This document shows positions 27,682-35,811 of a stretch of DNA of 64,000 nucleotides, one piece after another. Position 1 is the first letter of the stretch. Each line of letters opens with the position of its first letter. Origin of the DNA: JACMQX01 sp040385105 (GTDB taxonomy: Bacteria; Pseudomonadota; Gammaproteobacteria; Burkholderiales; Burkholderiaceae_C); assembly GCA_040385105.1 (NCBI GenBank), contig JAZKHY010000043.1, positions 1 to 64,000 on the forward strand. The letters run 5' to 3'. A program made the position numbers and the translations under genes. A model generated the notes under the pieces. It saw only the letters and a list, made by a program, of their open reading frames with translations. It was not told the origin of the DNA and did no database searches.

Positions 27682-28451
27682 TCACTTCCGTCCATCAGGC
27701 AGCGCGCCTGCGCGGCGCGGCGCTGGCGCAGCTCTGGCTGCACCGCGACGGCTGGCGCCTGCCGCTGCCACGGGCGCTGATGCGGCGCGAGCGGGATACG
27801 CAGCTGTCGGAGCTGATGCCGGCGGTGATGGTGATCTCGCTGATGGTCGGCGCATTGATGTTCGTGACGCTGCCGTCCGCGCTCGGCGATTCCTGGATGG
27901 GTGCCCTGGCCACCCTGTGGCCCGCATGGGTGGTGCAGGCCGCGCCGCTGGCCGCAGCGCAGGTGCTGGCGATGCAGCGCGCACCGACGCTGGCACTGGA
28001 GCTGTCGCACCGCCATGGCAGCGGCGAGTTCGCCGCGCTCGGGCTGCTGCAGGCGACGCCGGCGGCCTACCCCTGCGTTCCGCTGCTCGCGGCCCATGCG
28101 GCGGTGACGGCGGCCGCAAGCTTCCTGCTGATTGCGCTGACGCTGGTGTTCGGCTTCCTCGGCGCCTTTGTGCTGGCGGTAGGCGACCTGCGCCAGTCGA
28201 TCGACGCGGTGTTCGCGCTGGTCTCGCCGCTGGACTGGCTGCGCAGCGCCGCAGCCGCCGCGCTGTACGGCCTGGCCTGCAGCCTGGCGACGATGCTGTT
28301 TGCCTGGCCCGGCACTCAGGTGTCGGCCGCCGCCGTCGATGCCCACCGGCTGGGCCTGCGGGCGATGATCGTGAGTTCGCTGGCGATCATCGCGGCGGCG
28401 CTGGCATTCAGCTGGTTGATGAACCTGATTGCTTTCCTGAAATGGTGGTGA
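27669..28451 (+). CDS. Divergent MlaE-like permease
   Basis: A 260-residue membrane protein with five or six hydrophobic segments, starting inside the FecR gene. The arrangement follows MlaE permeases: an N-terminal amphipathic helix (QLSELMPAVMVISLMVGALMF), then a segment with ALELSHRHGSGEFAALGLL where MlaE has its AEIG...E...EMM coupling helix, then a long hydrophobic core ending SSLAIIAAALAFSWLMNLI. Sequence similarity is low, so the assignment rests on layout and on the MCE gene in the same operon. With the dead ATPase-like protein it may no longer be an ATP-driven pump. Confidence 0.68.
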   Translation: MGTVITSVHQAARLRGAALAQLWLHRDGWRLPLPRALMRRERDTQLSELMPAVMVISLMVGALMFVTLPSALGDSWMGALATLWPAWVVQAAPLAAAQVLAMQRAPTLALELSHRHGSGEFAALGLLQATPAAYPCVPLLAAHAAVTAAASFLLIALTLVFGFLGAFVLAVGDLRQSIDAVFALVSPLDWLRSAAAAALYGLACSLATMLFAWPGTQVSAAAVDAHRLGLRAMIVSSLAIIAAALAFSWLMNLIAFLKWW

Positions 28452-28456
28452 CGAAC

Positions 28457-31400
28457 ATGCAAATCCTTACGATGGCGCCTCGCCTGCTGCTGTGCGCGGC
28501 CGCGGCCCTGGCCGCCTGTAGCACGGCCCTGGCGCAGGCGCCCGCAATGCCCGCGCCCGCCAATGCCGGCGCGGCGGCGGAAGTCTTCGTGCAAAGCGGC
28601 AACTCGCTGATGGCGACGATGGTGCGCTTCTCGCCGGACGGCAGGCGCATGGCCACCTGCGACGGCCGGGGCGCCGTATTGGGCTGGGACGCCATCAGCG
28701 GCCGGCAATACCGAGAACTGCACAAGCACAACGGCATGTGCCTGGGCCTGGCGTTCACGCCTGACGGGCAGGGGGTGCTGTCCTCCGGCGGCGCCTCCTC
28801 CGGCAACGACGTGGTGCTGTCGCGCTGGACCGATGGCGCGGAACTGCAATCCTGGACGGGCTACAAGGGCCAGATCCTCGAGGTGGTGGCCACGGCCGAC
28901 GGCAAGGGCGCCTTCGCGCTCGGCGACCGCGCCGTGCTGCTGCGCCTGGCGCAAGGGCAGGCGGCGCCCGCGCAGGCCTTGCCGCTGCTGCTGCCGGGCG
29001 AGGCCGCAGACACAGCGCCGTTCAACGTGGCCATGGCAGTCTCGCGCGACCAGCGCACCGCCTATGTCGCGCGCCGTGACGGCAGTGTGCTGGCAGTGCG
29101 CCTGGACGGCGCCACGCCGCCTGTGCAGGTGGCGAAGCTGGCTGAAGCCATCTCGGCCATTGCGCTGTCGCCGGACGGCAGGCTGCTTGCCCTTTCGCTC
29201 GGCACGATGAGGGGCTCGGCCAGCAAGGATGTGGTGCTGGCCGATGCCGCGACGGGCCGCGAGGTGCGCCGCCTGGCCGGCCATGCGGGCAATGTGTTCG
29301 CACTGGCGTTCTCGCCCGACGGCAAGCTGCTGGCATCGGCCGCGCAGATCGACATGCAAACCATGCTGAACGAAAGGTTCAGCGCCATCCGCGACCACGA
29401 GGCGCTGCGCCTGTGGCGCCTGGAAGACGGCGCGGTGCTGGCGGACATGCGCAACCGGCGCAACCTCAACGGAACGCCATTCCTGCGCGGCACGCTGGAC
29501 TTCACCGCCACGCAGGACGCCGGGCAGGCCGTGACGCGCCTTGGCATGGCACTGTGGGACGAAGCGGCCCGCGTCTATGAAGTTGACGCGGCCCAGGGGC
29601 TGCGCCTGGTGCACCTGCTGGAAGGCCGGGGCCTCGCGCCGCGCGACCTGCGTACCAGCGACCGCACCGGCCGCATGCTGGTGTCCGACGGCAGGCCCCG
29701 CGTCGCGCCAAAAGACAGCTACCTCCAGGCCGCCGATGTGCGGCGCGAATTCGGCAAGGACGCCGACTGGACGGCGGCGCGCGAGAAGCGCGTGACGGAG
29801 CTCTACACCGAACGCGGCTTCCGCACCAACACCCAGCGGGCCTCGCTGTGGGACCTGAAAACCGGCCGGCTCGAGCAGGTGCTGGACTGGCAGCGCGGGC
29901 CGACCAGCAACCTGGGCCTGGATGCGCAAGGCCGCTTCACCTCGGTCGCGCCACTGTTCCCGCACACCATCATGATCGCGCCCCTGCGCACCCGCATGGT
30001 CCGCGAGGCGACGGCCGACGCGCAGGGCAACGTCACGCTGCGCCACTTCGGCTACGAGCACTGGGACGGCAAGCCCGACGAGATCTTCACCGCCATCACG
30101 CCGGCCCCAGCGCCGCCGGCCCAGCCGCAGGCAGCCAGTGCGCCGGCCCAGCCCGCGCATGCCGGCTCCTATGGCACCGACATCATCGTGCAATCGCCAT
30201 CACAGGGCTGGACGGTAGTGGCCGGCGTGCCGATTGAAGACCGCAAGGATGCCGCCACCAGCAAGCTCGCGCCGCGCATCTTCGTGCAGCAGCGGCTGGC
30301 GGACGGTTCGCAGGTGCACCGGCACGACATCGCCATGCCCGGCGTCGTGCGGGCCATGGCGATCTCGGCCGACGAGCGCACGCTGTGGGTCAGCGGCACG
30401 GCCAAGGGGCTGCCTTCCGACATGGCGCATGAAGCCTGGCTGATGGCGGTGAACCTGGCCGACGGCCAGGTGGCTCGCCAGTGGGCGCTGGCGCAGGGCG
30501 TAACGGTGGACGTCATCGTGGCGCATCCGGCAGGCAACATGGCCATCACCAATGGCGGCACCAACCTGTCCATCTGGGACCGGGAGCAGGCCACGCGCAA
30601 GTACTTCGTCAAGGCTTCGGACAGCCTGCGGCCCGTCAGGGCGCTGGCCCTTTCGGCCGACGGCAAGACCATCGCCGCCAGCGACACCACCGGCTGGACC
30701 GTGCTGTGGAACTGGCCCGACGGCGCCGAACCGGTGCAGCGCTGGACGCGCGCGCTGGCCGCCCCCAGCCCGCACCTGCTGGGTTTCATGGCGGGCGACC
30801 AGCGGCTGACCGCAGGCGCGAGCGACGGCTCGGTGCGCCTGCTGTCGGCCGGTGACGGCGGCGAGATCGCCCGCATGATCCGCTTTGACAACGACGAGTG
30901 GATCACCATCATTCCCGAGGGCTACTTCGTGGCCTCGCAGGACGGCGACCGCCTGGTCAATGTGCGGATGAACGGCGAGGTCTATGGCATCGACCAGTTC
31001 TATGACGTGTTCTACCGGCCCGACATCGTGGAGCGGCGGCTGGCCGGCAAGCCGATTGCGCCGCTGATCACCGTGACGCTGCAGGACGCCCTGCGCCAGC
31101 CGCCGCCGCAGGTGACGCTGACGCTGCCCTCCGGCGCCATGCCCGGGGCCGGCGGCAAATACCGCATCAACCTGGAGGCGCTGTCAAAGGGCGGCGGCGT
31201 GGGCGAGGTGCGGGTGATGCACAACGGCAAGCTGGTCGAGGTGCTCAACCGCGCCGTGGTCAGCTCGGGCCTGGCCGCGCCGGCCGCCGCGTCCGCGCAG
31301 CCTGCCGCACCCGCGCTGGCCGCGCAGGCGCGCAACCCGGCCGTGGCAGAAGAGACCGTAACCCGTGCGCTGCGCCTTGCCGTACAGGCGCAGCAGGGAG

Positions 31401-32305
31401 CCGCGCCCGCCGCCCCGCCGCTGCAGCGGCTGTCGGGCAGCGTGGAGGTGGACCTGGTGCCGGGGGAAAATTCATTTGCCGTCATCGGCTTCAACAGCCC
31501 CGGCAACCTCAATGCGCGGCCGGTCACCCGCGCCGTGACGGCCCAGGGCACGGCGCCCGCGCCGCGGGTGTTCGTGCTGGCAGTGGGCATCAATAACTTC
31601 AGCCACCCCAATGCCATACCGCTCAAGGGCGCCGTCAAGGACTCCAGCGACTTCAGCCTAGCGCTCAAGGGCCGGCTGGGTGCGACCTACCGCGATGCCC
31701 CCATCCTGGTGCGGACGCTGCACAACGAGCAGGCCACCCGCGCCGGCCTCACGGCCGCGCTGGAGCAGCTGCGGAAAGAAGTGCGCGCGGGCGACCTGCT
31801 CGTCTGGTTCGTGGCCAGCCACGGCACACTGGACAGCAGTGGCCAGTACGGCATCATCCTGCACGACTGGGACGGCCGCGCGAGCCCCGGCAGCCTGTTC
31901 TCCACCTTCAACATCCTGGAGGCGTCACGCAGCATCAAGGCCTTCAACCAGCTGGTCATCCTGGACACCTGCCATGCGGGTGGCGTCAACTCGCTGGTGC
32001 GCGGCCTGTACGACGCACGGCTGGCGGTGCTGGCGCGCAACATGGGCCTGCATGTGTTTGCCTCGGCCGCCGACACCGAGGAAGCCATCGACCAGTACCA
32101 GGGCAACGGCCTGTTCACCCACACGCTGCTCAAGGGCCTGGCCACGCCGCTGGCCGACAGGAACTCGGACCGCAAGGTCACGGTCAATGAGCTGGGCGAG
32201 TTCGCGCGCCGCGAGACGCTGCGCATTGCGCGCAGCGTCGGCCACAGCCAGGAGCCCCTGATGATGAATTTTGGAAAGGACGTCACCGTCTATGCAATCG
32301 ACTGA
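28457..32305 (+). CDS. Exported WD40-repeat caspase-like protein
   Basis: A 1282-residue protein. The signal peptide contains LAAC (Cys21), so it may be a lipoprotein. Several WD40-type repeats follow (VRFSPDGRRMATCDG, LAFSPDGKLLASAAQ, LALSADGKTIAASD), two Ala/Pro-rich linkers, and a C-terminal peptidase C14 domain from about residue 1037. The dyad is complete: His1122 in VASHGTLD and Cys1172 in LDTCHAGG. A calcium-loop-like segment DRNSDRKVTVNE (1234-1245) follows. Caspase-like enzymes of bacteria usually cut after Arg or Lys. The start at 28457 was preferred; 28442 overlaps the permease stop. Its 3' end overlaps the next caspase gene by 14 bp. Confidence 0.9.
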   Translation: MQILTMAPRLLLCAAAALAACSTALAQAPAMPAPANAGAAAEVFVQSGNSLMATMVRFSPDGRRMATCDGRGAVLGWDAISGRQYRELHKHNGMCLGLAFTPDGQGVLSSGGASSGNDVVLSRWTDGAELQSWTGYKGQILEVVATADGKGAFALGDRAVLLRLAQGQAAPAQALPLLLPGEAADTAPFNVAMAVSRDQRTAYVARRDGSVLAVRLDGATPPVQVAKLAEAISAIALSPDGRLLALSLGTMRGSASKDVVLADAATGREVRRLAGHAGNVFALAFSPDGKLLASAAQIDMQTMLNERFSAIRDHEALRLWRLEDGAVLADMRNRRNLNGTPFLRGTLDFTATQDAGQAVTRLGMALWDEAARVYEVDAAQGLRLVHLLEGRGLAPRDLRTSDRTGRMLVSDGRPRVAPKDSYLQAADVRREFGKDADWTAAREKRVTELYTERGFRTNTQRASLWDLKTGRLEQVLDWQRGPTSNLGLDAQGRFTSVAPLFPHTIMIAPLRTRMVREATADAQGNVTLRHFGYEHWDGKPDEIFTAITPAPAPPAQPQAASAPAQPAHAGSYGTDIIVQSPSQGWTVVAGVPIEDRKDAATSKLAPRIFVQQRLADGSQVHRHDIAMPGVVRAMAISADERTLWVSGTAKGLPSDMAHEAWLMAVNLADGQVARQWALAQGVTVDVIVAHPAGNMAITNGGTNLSIWDREQATRKYFVKASDSLRPVRALALSADGKTIAASDTTGWTVLWNWPDGAEPVQRWTRALAAPSPHLLGFMAGDQRLTAGASDGSVRLLSAGDGGEIARMIRFDNDEWITIIPEGYFVASQDGDRLVNVRMNGEVYGIDQFYDVFYRPDIVERRLAGKPIAPLITVTLQDALRQPPPQVTLTLPSGAMPGAGGKYRINLEALSKGGGVGEVRVMHNGKLVEVLNRAVVSSGLAAPAAASAQPAAPALAAQARNPAVAEETVTRALRLAVQAQQGAAPAAPPLQRLSGSVEVDLVPGENSFAVIGFNSPGNLNARPVTRAVTAQGTAPAPRVFVLAVGINNFSHPNAIPLKGAVKDSSDFSLALKGRLGATYRDAPILVRTLHNEQATRAGLTAALEQLRKEVRAGDLLVWFVASHGTLDSSGQYGIILHDWDGRASPGSLFSTFNILEASRSIKAFNQLVILDTCHAGGVNSLVRGLYDARLAVLARNMGLHVFASAADTEEAIDQYQGNGLFTHTLLKGLATPLADRNSDRKVTVNELGEFARRETLRIARSVGHSQEPLMMNFGKDVTVYAID

Positions 32306-34259
32306 CCACAAACTCTGGAAGGCCTGCGCCGCAGCCCTGCTCCTGACCCTGGCCCTGCCCGTCATGGCGCAGAAATACGGCAAGATCCGCAACCCGCTGG
32401 GCGGCGACATGAGGGCGCAGGGCTCCGTCGATGCCGCGCTGGTCCAGACCGTCCCATTCGGCACGCTGGTCGAGCGGCTGGAAGGCGGCATGTTCAGTCC
32501 TTACTGGAAAGTCCGCTGGCAAGGCAAGGAAGGCTGGATCACCCGCATCTACGTCGAAGGGGTTGATGACCCGGGGCCGCTGGTGACGCCGGTGCCGGGC
32601 CAGCCCCAGGCTGCAGCGCGCCCGCCCGCCCCCGCCACACCTGCACCGGCTCCGGTTGCTGCCGTTGCAGTATCACCTGCGCCTGCCTCGCCGCCAGCGC
32701 CCGTCGCAGCGCCCGCGCCGGCACCAGTGGCCATGCCCGCCCCCGTTGCGCCGCCCCCTGTGGCTGTCGCAGCGGCCCAGCCGGCTCCTGCGCCGCTGGC
32801 GCAATCCGTTCGCGGGCGGGGCCGCGCCGTGGTGTTCGGCATCTCCAACTACACCATCCCGGGTGTGAGCCCCCTGCTTGGCGTGCCGCGCGACATGGTG
32901 AGCGCCGGCGTCATGGCCCAGCTCATGGGCATCAGCGCGGACCGCATCACCTGGCACCGGGAGGGCGAGGTCACCAAGGACGGCATGACCTCCGTGCTCA
33001 AGCAGCTGGCCCGTGAAATATCGGAGGGCGAGCCGGTGCTGGTGTACTACAGCGGCCACGGCAGCCGCATGCCCGACCCGGCCGCACCCGGCCAGTGCGT
33101 CGAGGGCCTGCTGACGGCGGACGACAAGCTGCTGACCAGCCGCGAAATGGCCCAGCTGCTGCAGCCGCTGGCCCGCATCACCGACGGGCTCTTCGTGTTC
33201 TTCGACTCCTGCTTCTCCGGCGGCCTGGCCGCCACCCGCGCCTCGGGTGAGTCCGGCCTGCGCGCCAAGTTTGCGCCGCGCGCCGGCGAGCTGTCGAACT
33301 GCAAGGCCGTCAATGACCTTGCCAACCCGCCCGGCGGCACCCGCGCCACGGGCAACCGGTATGTATATGCCGCTGCAGCCCGGGCCAACGAAGTGTCGCT
33401 TGACGACACCGAGACCGGAGGCCTGGCCACCAACAATTTTCTCGGCTGCATGATGCAAAGCAATGGCGCAACCATGAGCGTGGACGCGATTCGCGGCTGC
33501 GCCCAGGCCGGCATCGAACGGCGCCTTGTCAACGAGAAGCGCTACACACCCCACCACATGACCATCACCGGTGACGTGAACCTGCGCCCGGTGCGCGCCA
33601 ACCTCACGCCCGCCATGAAGCAGCAGATGGTGGCCACTGCCGCACAGGGCCAACTGGCCAACCGGCCTGCCGAGGCCAAGGCCGCCTATGTCAGCAGTAG
33701 CCTCGTCATGCAGGGCTGGCCGCAGGTGTACAACCCGCAGCAGGCTTTCTCGGCCATCGCCGGCAAGGCTGATGTGTCTGTGGGGCTCACGGTCGAGGCG
33801 CCGCAGACGCTGAAGATCAACACCCAGCAACTGCAGATGAAGGTCCAGGCGCCCGCTGACGGTTTCATCTACATCTTCCAGGCCACCGGCGACGGCAAGT
33901 CCGCCTACATGCTGTTCCCCAACCTGTCGGACCGTGACAACCGCGTGCGCGCCGGCCAGGCGCTGGACCTGCCGCGCGCCAGCTGGCCGCTGGTGGCCGC
34001 CGGCCCCGAGGGCGAGAACCAGCTGCTGGTGGTTTTCTCACCGACGGAGCGGGATATCTCGCAGCTCGTCGGCCGGCTGGACGGCCCGTTCCTCGACCTG
34101 GCGGTATCGCCAACCGGGATGCAGGCACTGGCGCTGACCGTCAGCCGTGCGGCGTTTGCGGATGAGCCTGAGTGCAAGGGACCGAATGGACAGGCCAACC
34201 CGGCGCTTTGCTCGCCGAAGTTTGCGGCGCAGCTGAGGACGATCCGGGAAGTAAAGTAG
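32292..34259 (+). CDS. Exported caspase-like protein with SH3 and DUF4384 domains
   Basis: A 655-residue secreted protein. A signal peptide (…LALPVMAQ) is followed by an SH3-like domain (TVPFGTLVERLEGGMFSPYW, WQGKEGWITRIYVEG), a Pro/Ala-rich linker (about residues 95-175), and a peptidase C14 domain with His256 (YYSGHGSRM) and Cys307 (FFDSCFSGG). The C-terminal part is a DUF4384-like beta domain (PADGFIYIFQATGDG, SAYMLFPNLSDRDNRVRAG). It is a paralog of the protein at 51675-53384, but the calcium-loop-like segment of that paralog is lost here. It is the last gene of the operon. Confidence 0.9.
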   Translation: MQSTDHKLWKACAAALLLTLALPVMAQKYGKIRNPLGGDMRAQGSVDAALVQTVPFGTLVERLEGGMFSPYWKVRWQGKEGWITRIYVEGVDDPGPLVTPVPGQPQAAARPPAPATPAPAPVAAVAVSPAPASPPAPVAAPAPAPVAMPAPVAPPPVAVAAAQPAPAPLAQSVRGRGRAVVFGISNYTIPGVSPLLGVPRDMVSAGVMAQLMGISADRITWHREGEVTKDGMTSVLKQLAREISEGEPVLVYYSGHGSRMPDPAAPGQCVEGLLTADDKLLTSREMAQLLQPLARITDGLFVFFDSCFSGGLAATRASGESGLRAKFAPRAGELSNCKAVNDLANPPGGTRATGNRYVYAAAARANEVSLDDTETGGLATNNFLGCMMQSNGATMSVDAIRGCAQAGIERRLVNEKRYTPHHMTITGDVNLRPVRANLTPAMKQQMVATAAQGQLANRPAEAKAAYVSSSLVMQGWPQVYNPQQAFSAIAGKADVSVGLTVEAPQTLKINTQQLQMKVQAPADGFIYIFQATGDGKSAYMLFPNLSDRDNRVRAGQALDLPRASWPLVAAGPEGENQLLVVFSPTERDISQLVGRLDGPFLDLAVSPTGMQALALTVSRAAFADEPECKGPNGQANPALCSPKFAAQLRTIREVK

Positions 34260-34300
34260 GGCGCAAATACAGACAGGGCGCACCGCGGATCGCCAGCGCC

Positions 34301-34331
34301 CGCAAAAAAAGAAGCCCGGACAGAACCGGGC
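34301..34331 (-). terminator. Rho-independent terminator of the TetR gene
   Basis: On the minus strand GCCCGG and CCGGGC form a 6-bp GC stem with a six-base loop, followed by TTCTTTTTTT. It faces transcription coming from the TetR gene (ends 34451). It also lies in the 191-bp gap after the caspase operon, where a second palindrome GCCACTTGCGTGGC is present at about 34336-34349. Confidence 0.72.
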
Positions 34332-34450
34332 CGCAAGCCACTTGCGTGGCCCTTGCTTAGGGAGGGAAAGCAAGGCTGGCCGAAGCCAGAACTAAAGTTT
34401 ACGGCGGCTTGCAGACACCGGCTAGAACCAAGGTGTATCCATTGGTTACT

Positions 34451-35071
34451 TCAGCGCGCATTCAGCCCGTCAAAGCAGGTGCTAAGTACCATGTCAACAA
34501 TCTGCTCCTTGCTGTGCTGGCCGCCCGCCTTGAGGAACTCCAGCACCGGGTCGCAGGCCCGGGCATAGAGGGTGTACAGGACGGCAATGGCCGGCAGCGC
34601 GGGGTTGAGCGTGCCCTCTTTCTGGGCCGCTTCGATCCAGCCGCCGAGCTGATCGCTCATGTCCATCAGCCCGTCCATGTAGTCCCGGTTGCCCATCAGC
34701 GCTGCGCGCAGCGACGAGTTCTGGCTGGGCAGCGAGGGCATCTCGCCGTCCAGCTGCACTTCCATGGTCCAGCGTGCCACCGCCTTGAGCTTGTCCAGCG
34801 GCGCGTCCTTGGCAGGCAGCGAGGCCAGGTGGGCCTGCGCCCGGCGCATCACCCGCACCATCGCGGCGGCGGCCAGGTCTTCCTTGCTGGGGAAATGCTT
34901 GTAGAGGCTGGCCTTGGCGATGCCCACCGAGGCGGCGACTTCGTCCACCGTCATGGCATCAAAGCCCTTTTCGGCCAGCAGCCGGTTGACTGTGGTCACG
35001 ATGGCGTCTTCCCGGGCCTGCAGCATCTGCTCCTTGAAAGACACCTTGACGACGTTGCTGCTGCGGTTCAT
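34451..35071 (-). CDS. TetR-family transcriptional regulator
   Basis: A 206-residue TetR-type repressor. The N-terminal helix-turn-helix reads MTVDEVAASVGIAKASLYKHF, followed by SKEDL. The C-terminal ligand-binding part is all-helical and has a tetracyclin-repressor-like C-terminal domain of the type fused to such regulators (TMEVQLDGEMPSLPSQNSSL). It is divergent from the gene at 35221, its most likely target. Ligand unknown. Confidence 0.92.
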   Translation of the reverse strand: MNRSSNVVKVSFKEQMLQAREDAIVTTVNRLLAEKGFDAMTVDEVAASVGIAKASLYKHFPSKEDLAAAAMVRVMRRAQAHLASLPAKDAPLDKLKAVARWTMEVQLDGEMPSLPSQNSSLRAALMGNRDYMDGLMDMSDQLGGWIEAAQKEGTLNPALPAIAVLYTLYARACDPVLEFLKAGGQHSKEQIVDMVLSTCFDGLNAR

Positions 35072-35169
35072 GGCGCGATTCTAGTCGGGCCGTCTGCAGA
35101 AAATATTCCCGGGCTGCAATGCAACTTCGGGTTCGTGGAATTACCAAACAGTCTGAAACACCATTTCAT

Positions 35170-35197
35170 TTGCATGTTTCTTGCGTAGGGCTAATCT
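35170..35197 (+). promoter_or_regulatory. Probable sigma-70 promoter
   Basis: TTGCAT, 16 bp, TAATCT, 23 bp before the ATG at 35221, which has the ribosome binding site GGGAAGGG. It lies in the divergent region shared with the TetR gene. Confidence 0.45.
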
Positions 35198-35220
35198 CCA
35201 ACCATCGGGAAGGGCATGTC

Positions 35221-35775
35221 ATGAACAACATCTGGACGAATACCGCAGCGTGGGTGGCAGCGATTGTTGCCGCCCTGGTGCTGTCCTTTGCCGCACCCAA
35301 CGAATCAAGCGTCATGGGGCGCCTTCCTGCGGTGTCGGCCCAGCGGCTGGACCGGATGTCGGTGCCCATCCCGCAGGGCCTGCCATCGGACCGCACGCTG
35401 GCGCTCATCACCTTCCAGGGCACGCAGCGTGCCCAGGCCGAGCGCTGGATCGACGGGCTGCGGCTGCGCGACAACCGCAGCATCGCCTGGATGCGCATGC
35501 CGGTGCTGGAAGACCCGGGCAATGCGGCGGGCCGCAGCGCCATCGAGAGCCGCCTGCTGGCCAAGTACCCGAATGCGGGCGACCGCGCCCAATTGGTGCC
35601 TGTTTTCACCGACCGCGCCGCCTTCATCCGCCAGGCGGGCCTGGGCGACGCCAACCAGGTGCATGCGGTGGTGGTCAACCGCAACGGCGAGGTGCTGGCG
35701 CGCGCCGGCGGCGAGTTCGATGAGGACAAGGCGCAGGCGCTGATGGAAACGCTGCGCGACCAGCACGGCCTCTGA
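35221..35775 (+). CDS. Membrane-anchored protein, possibly thioredoxin-fold
   Basis: A 184-residue protein with an N-terminal signal anchor (AAWVAAIVAALVLSFAAPN). The rest alternates strands and helices (LALITFQGTQRAQAERWIDGL, VHAVVVNRNGEVLARAGGEF) in a pattern like YtfJ or other thioredoxin-like folds, but no CxxC motif is present. It is divergent from a TetR regulator that probably controls it and convergent with a sensor kinase gene. Function unknown. Confidence 0.7.
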   Translation: MNNIWTNTAAWVAAIVAALVLSFAAPNESSVMGRLPAVSAQRLDRMSVPIPQGLPSDRTLALITFQGTQRAQAERWIDGLRLRDNRSIAWMRMPVLEDPGNAAGRSAIESRLLAKYPNAGDRAQLVPVFTDRAAFIRQAGLGDANQVHAVVVNRNGEVLARAGGEFDEDKAQALMETLRDQHGL

Positions 35776-35811
35776 AGCCGGCAAGGCCGTTGCGCCGGCT
35801 GCACGCCGGCG

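Noticed and set aside
22520..34259. Interpretation of the locus as a classical cytoplasmic antiphage caspase system
   Set aside because: All caspase-like proteins have export signals, there is no nucleotide-signal receptor such as STING or TIR, and the cyclase domain is catalytically dead.
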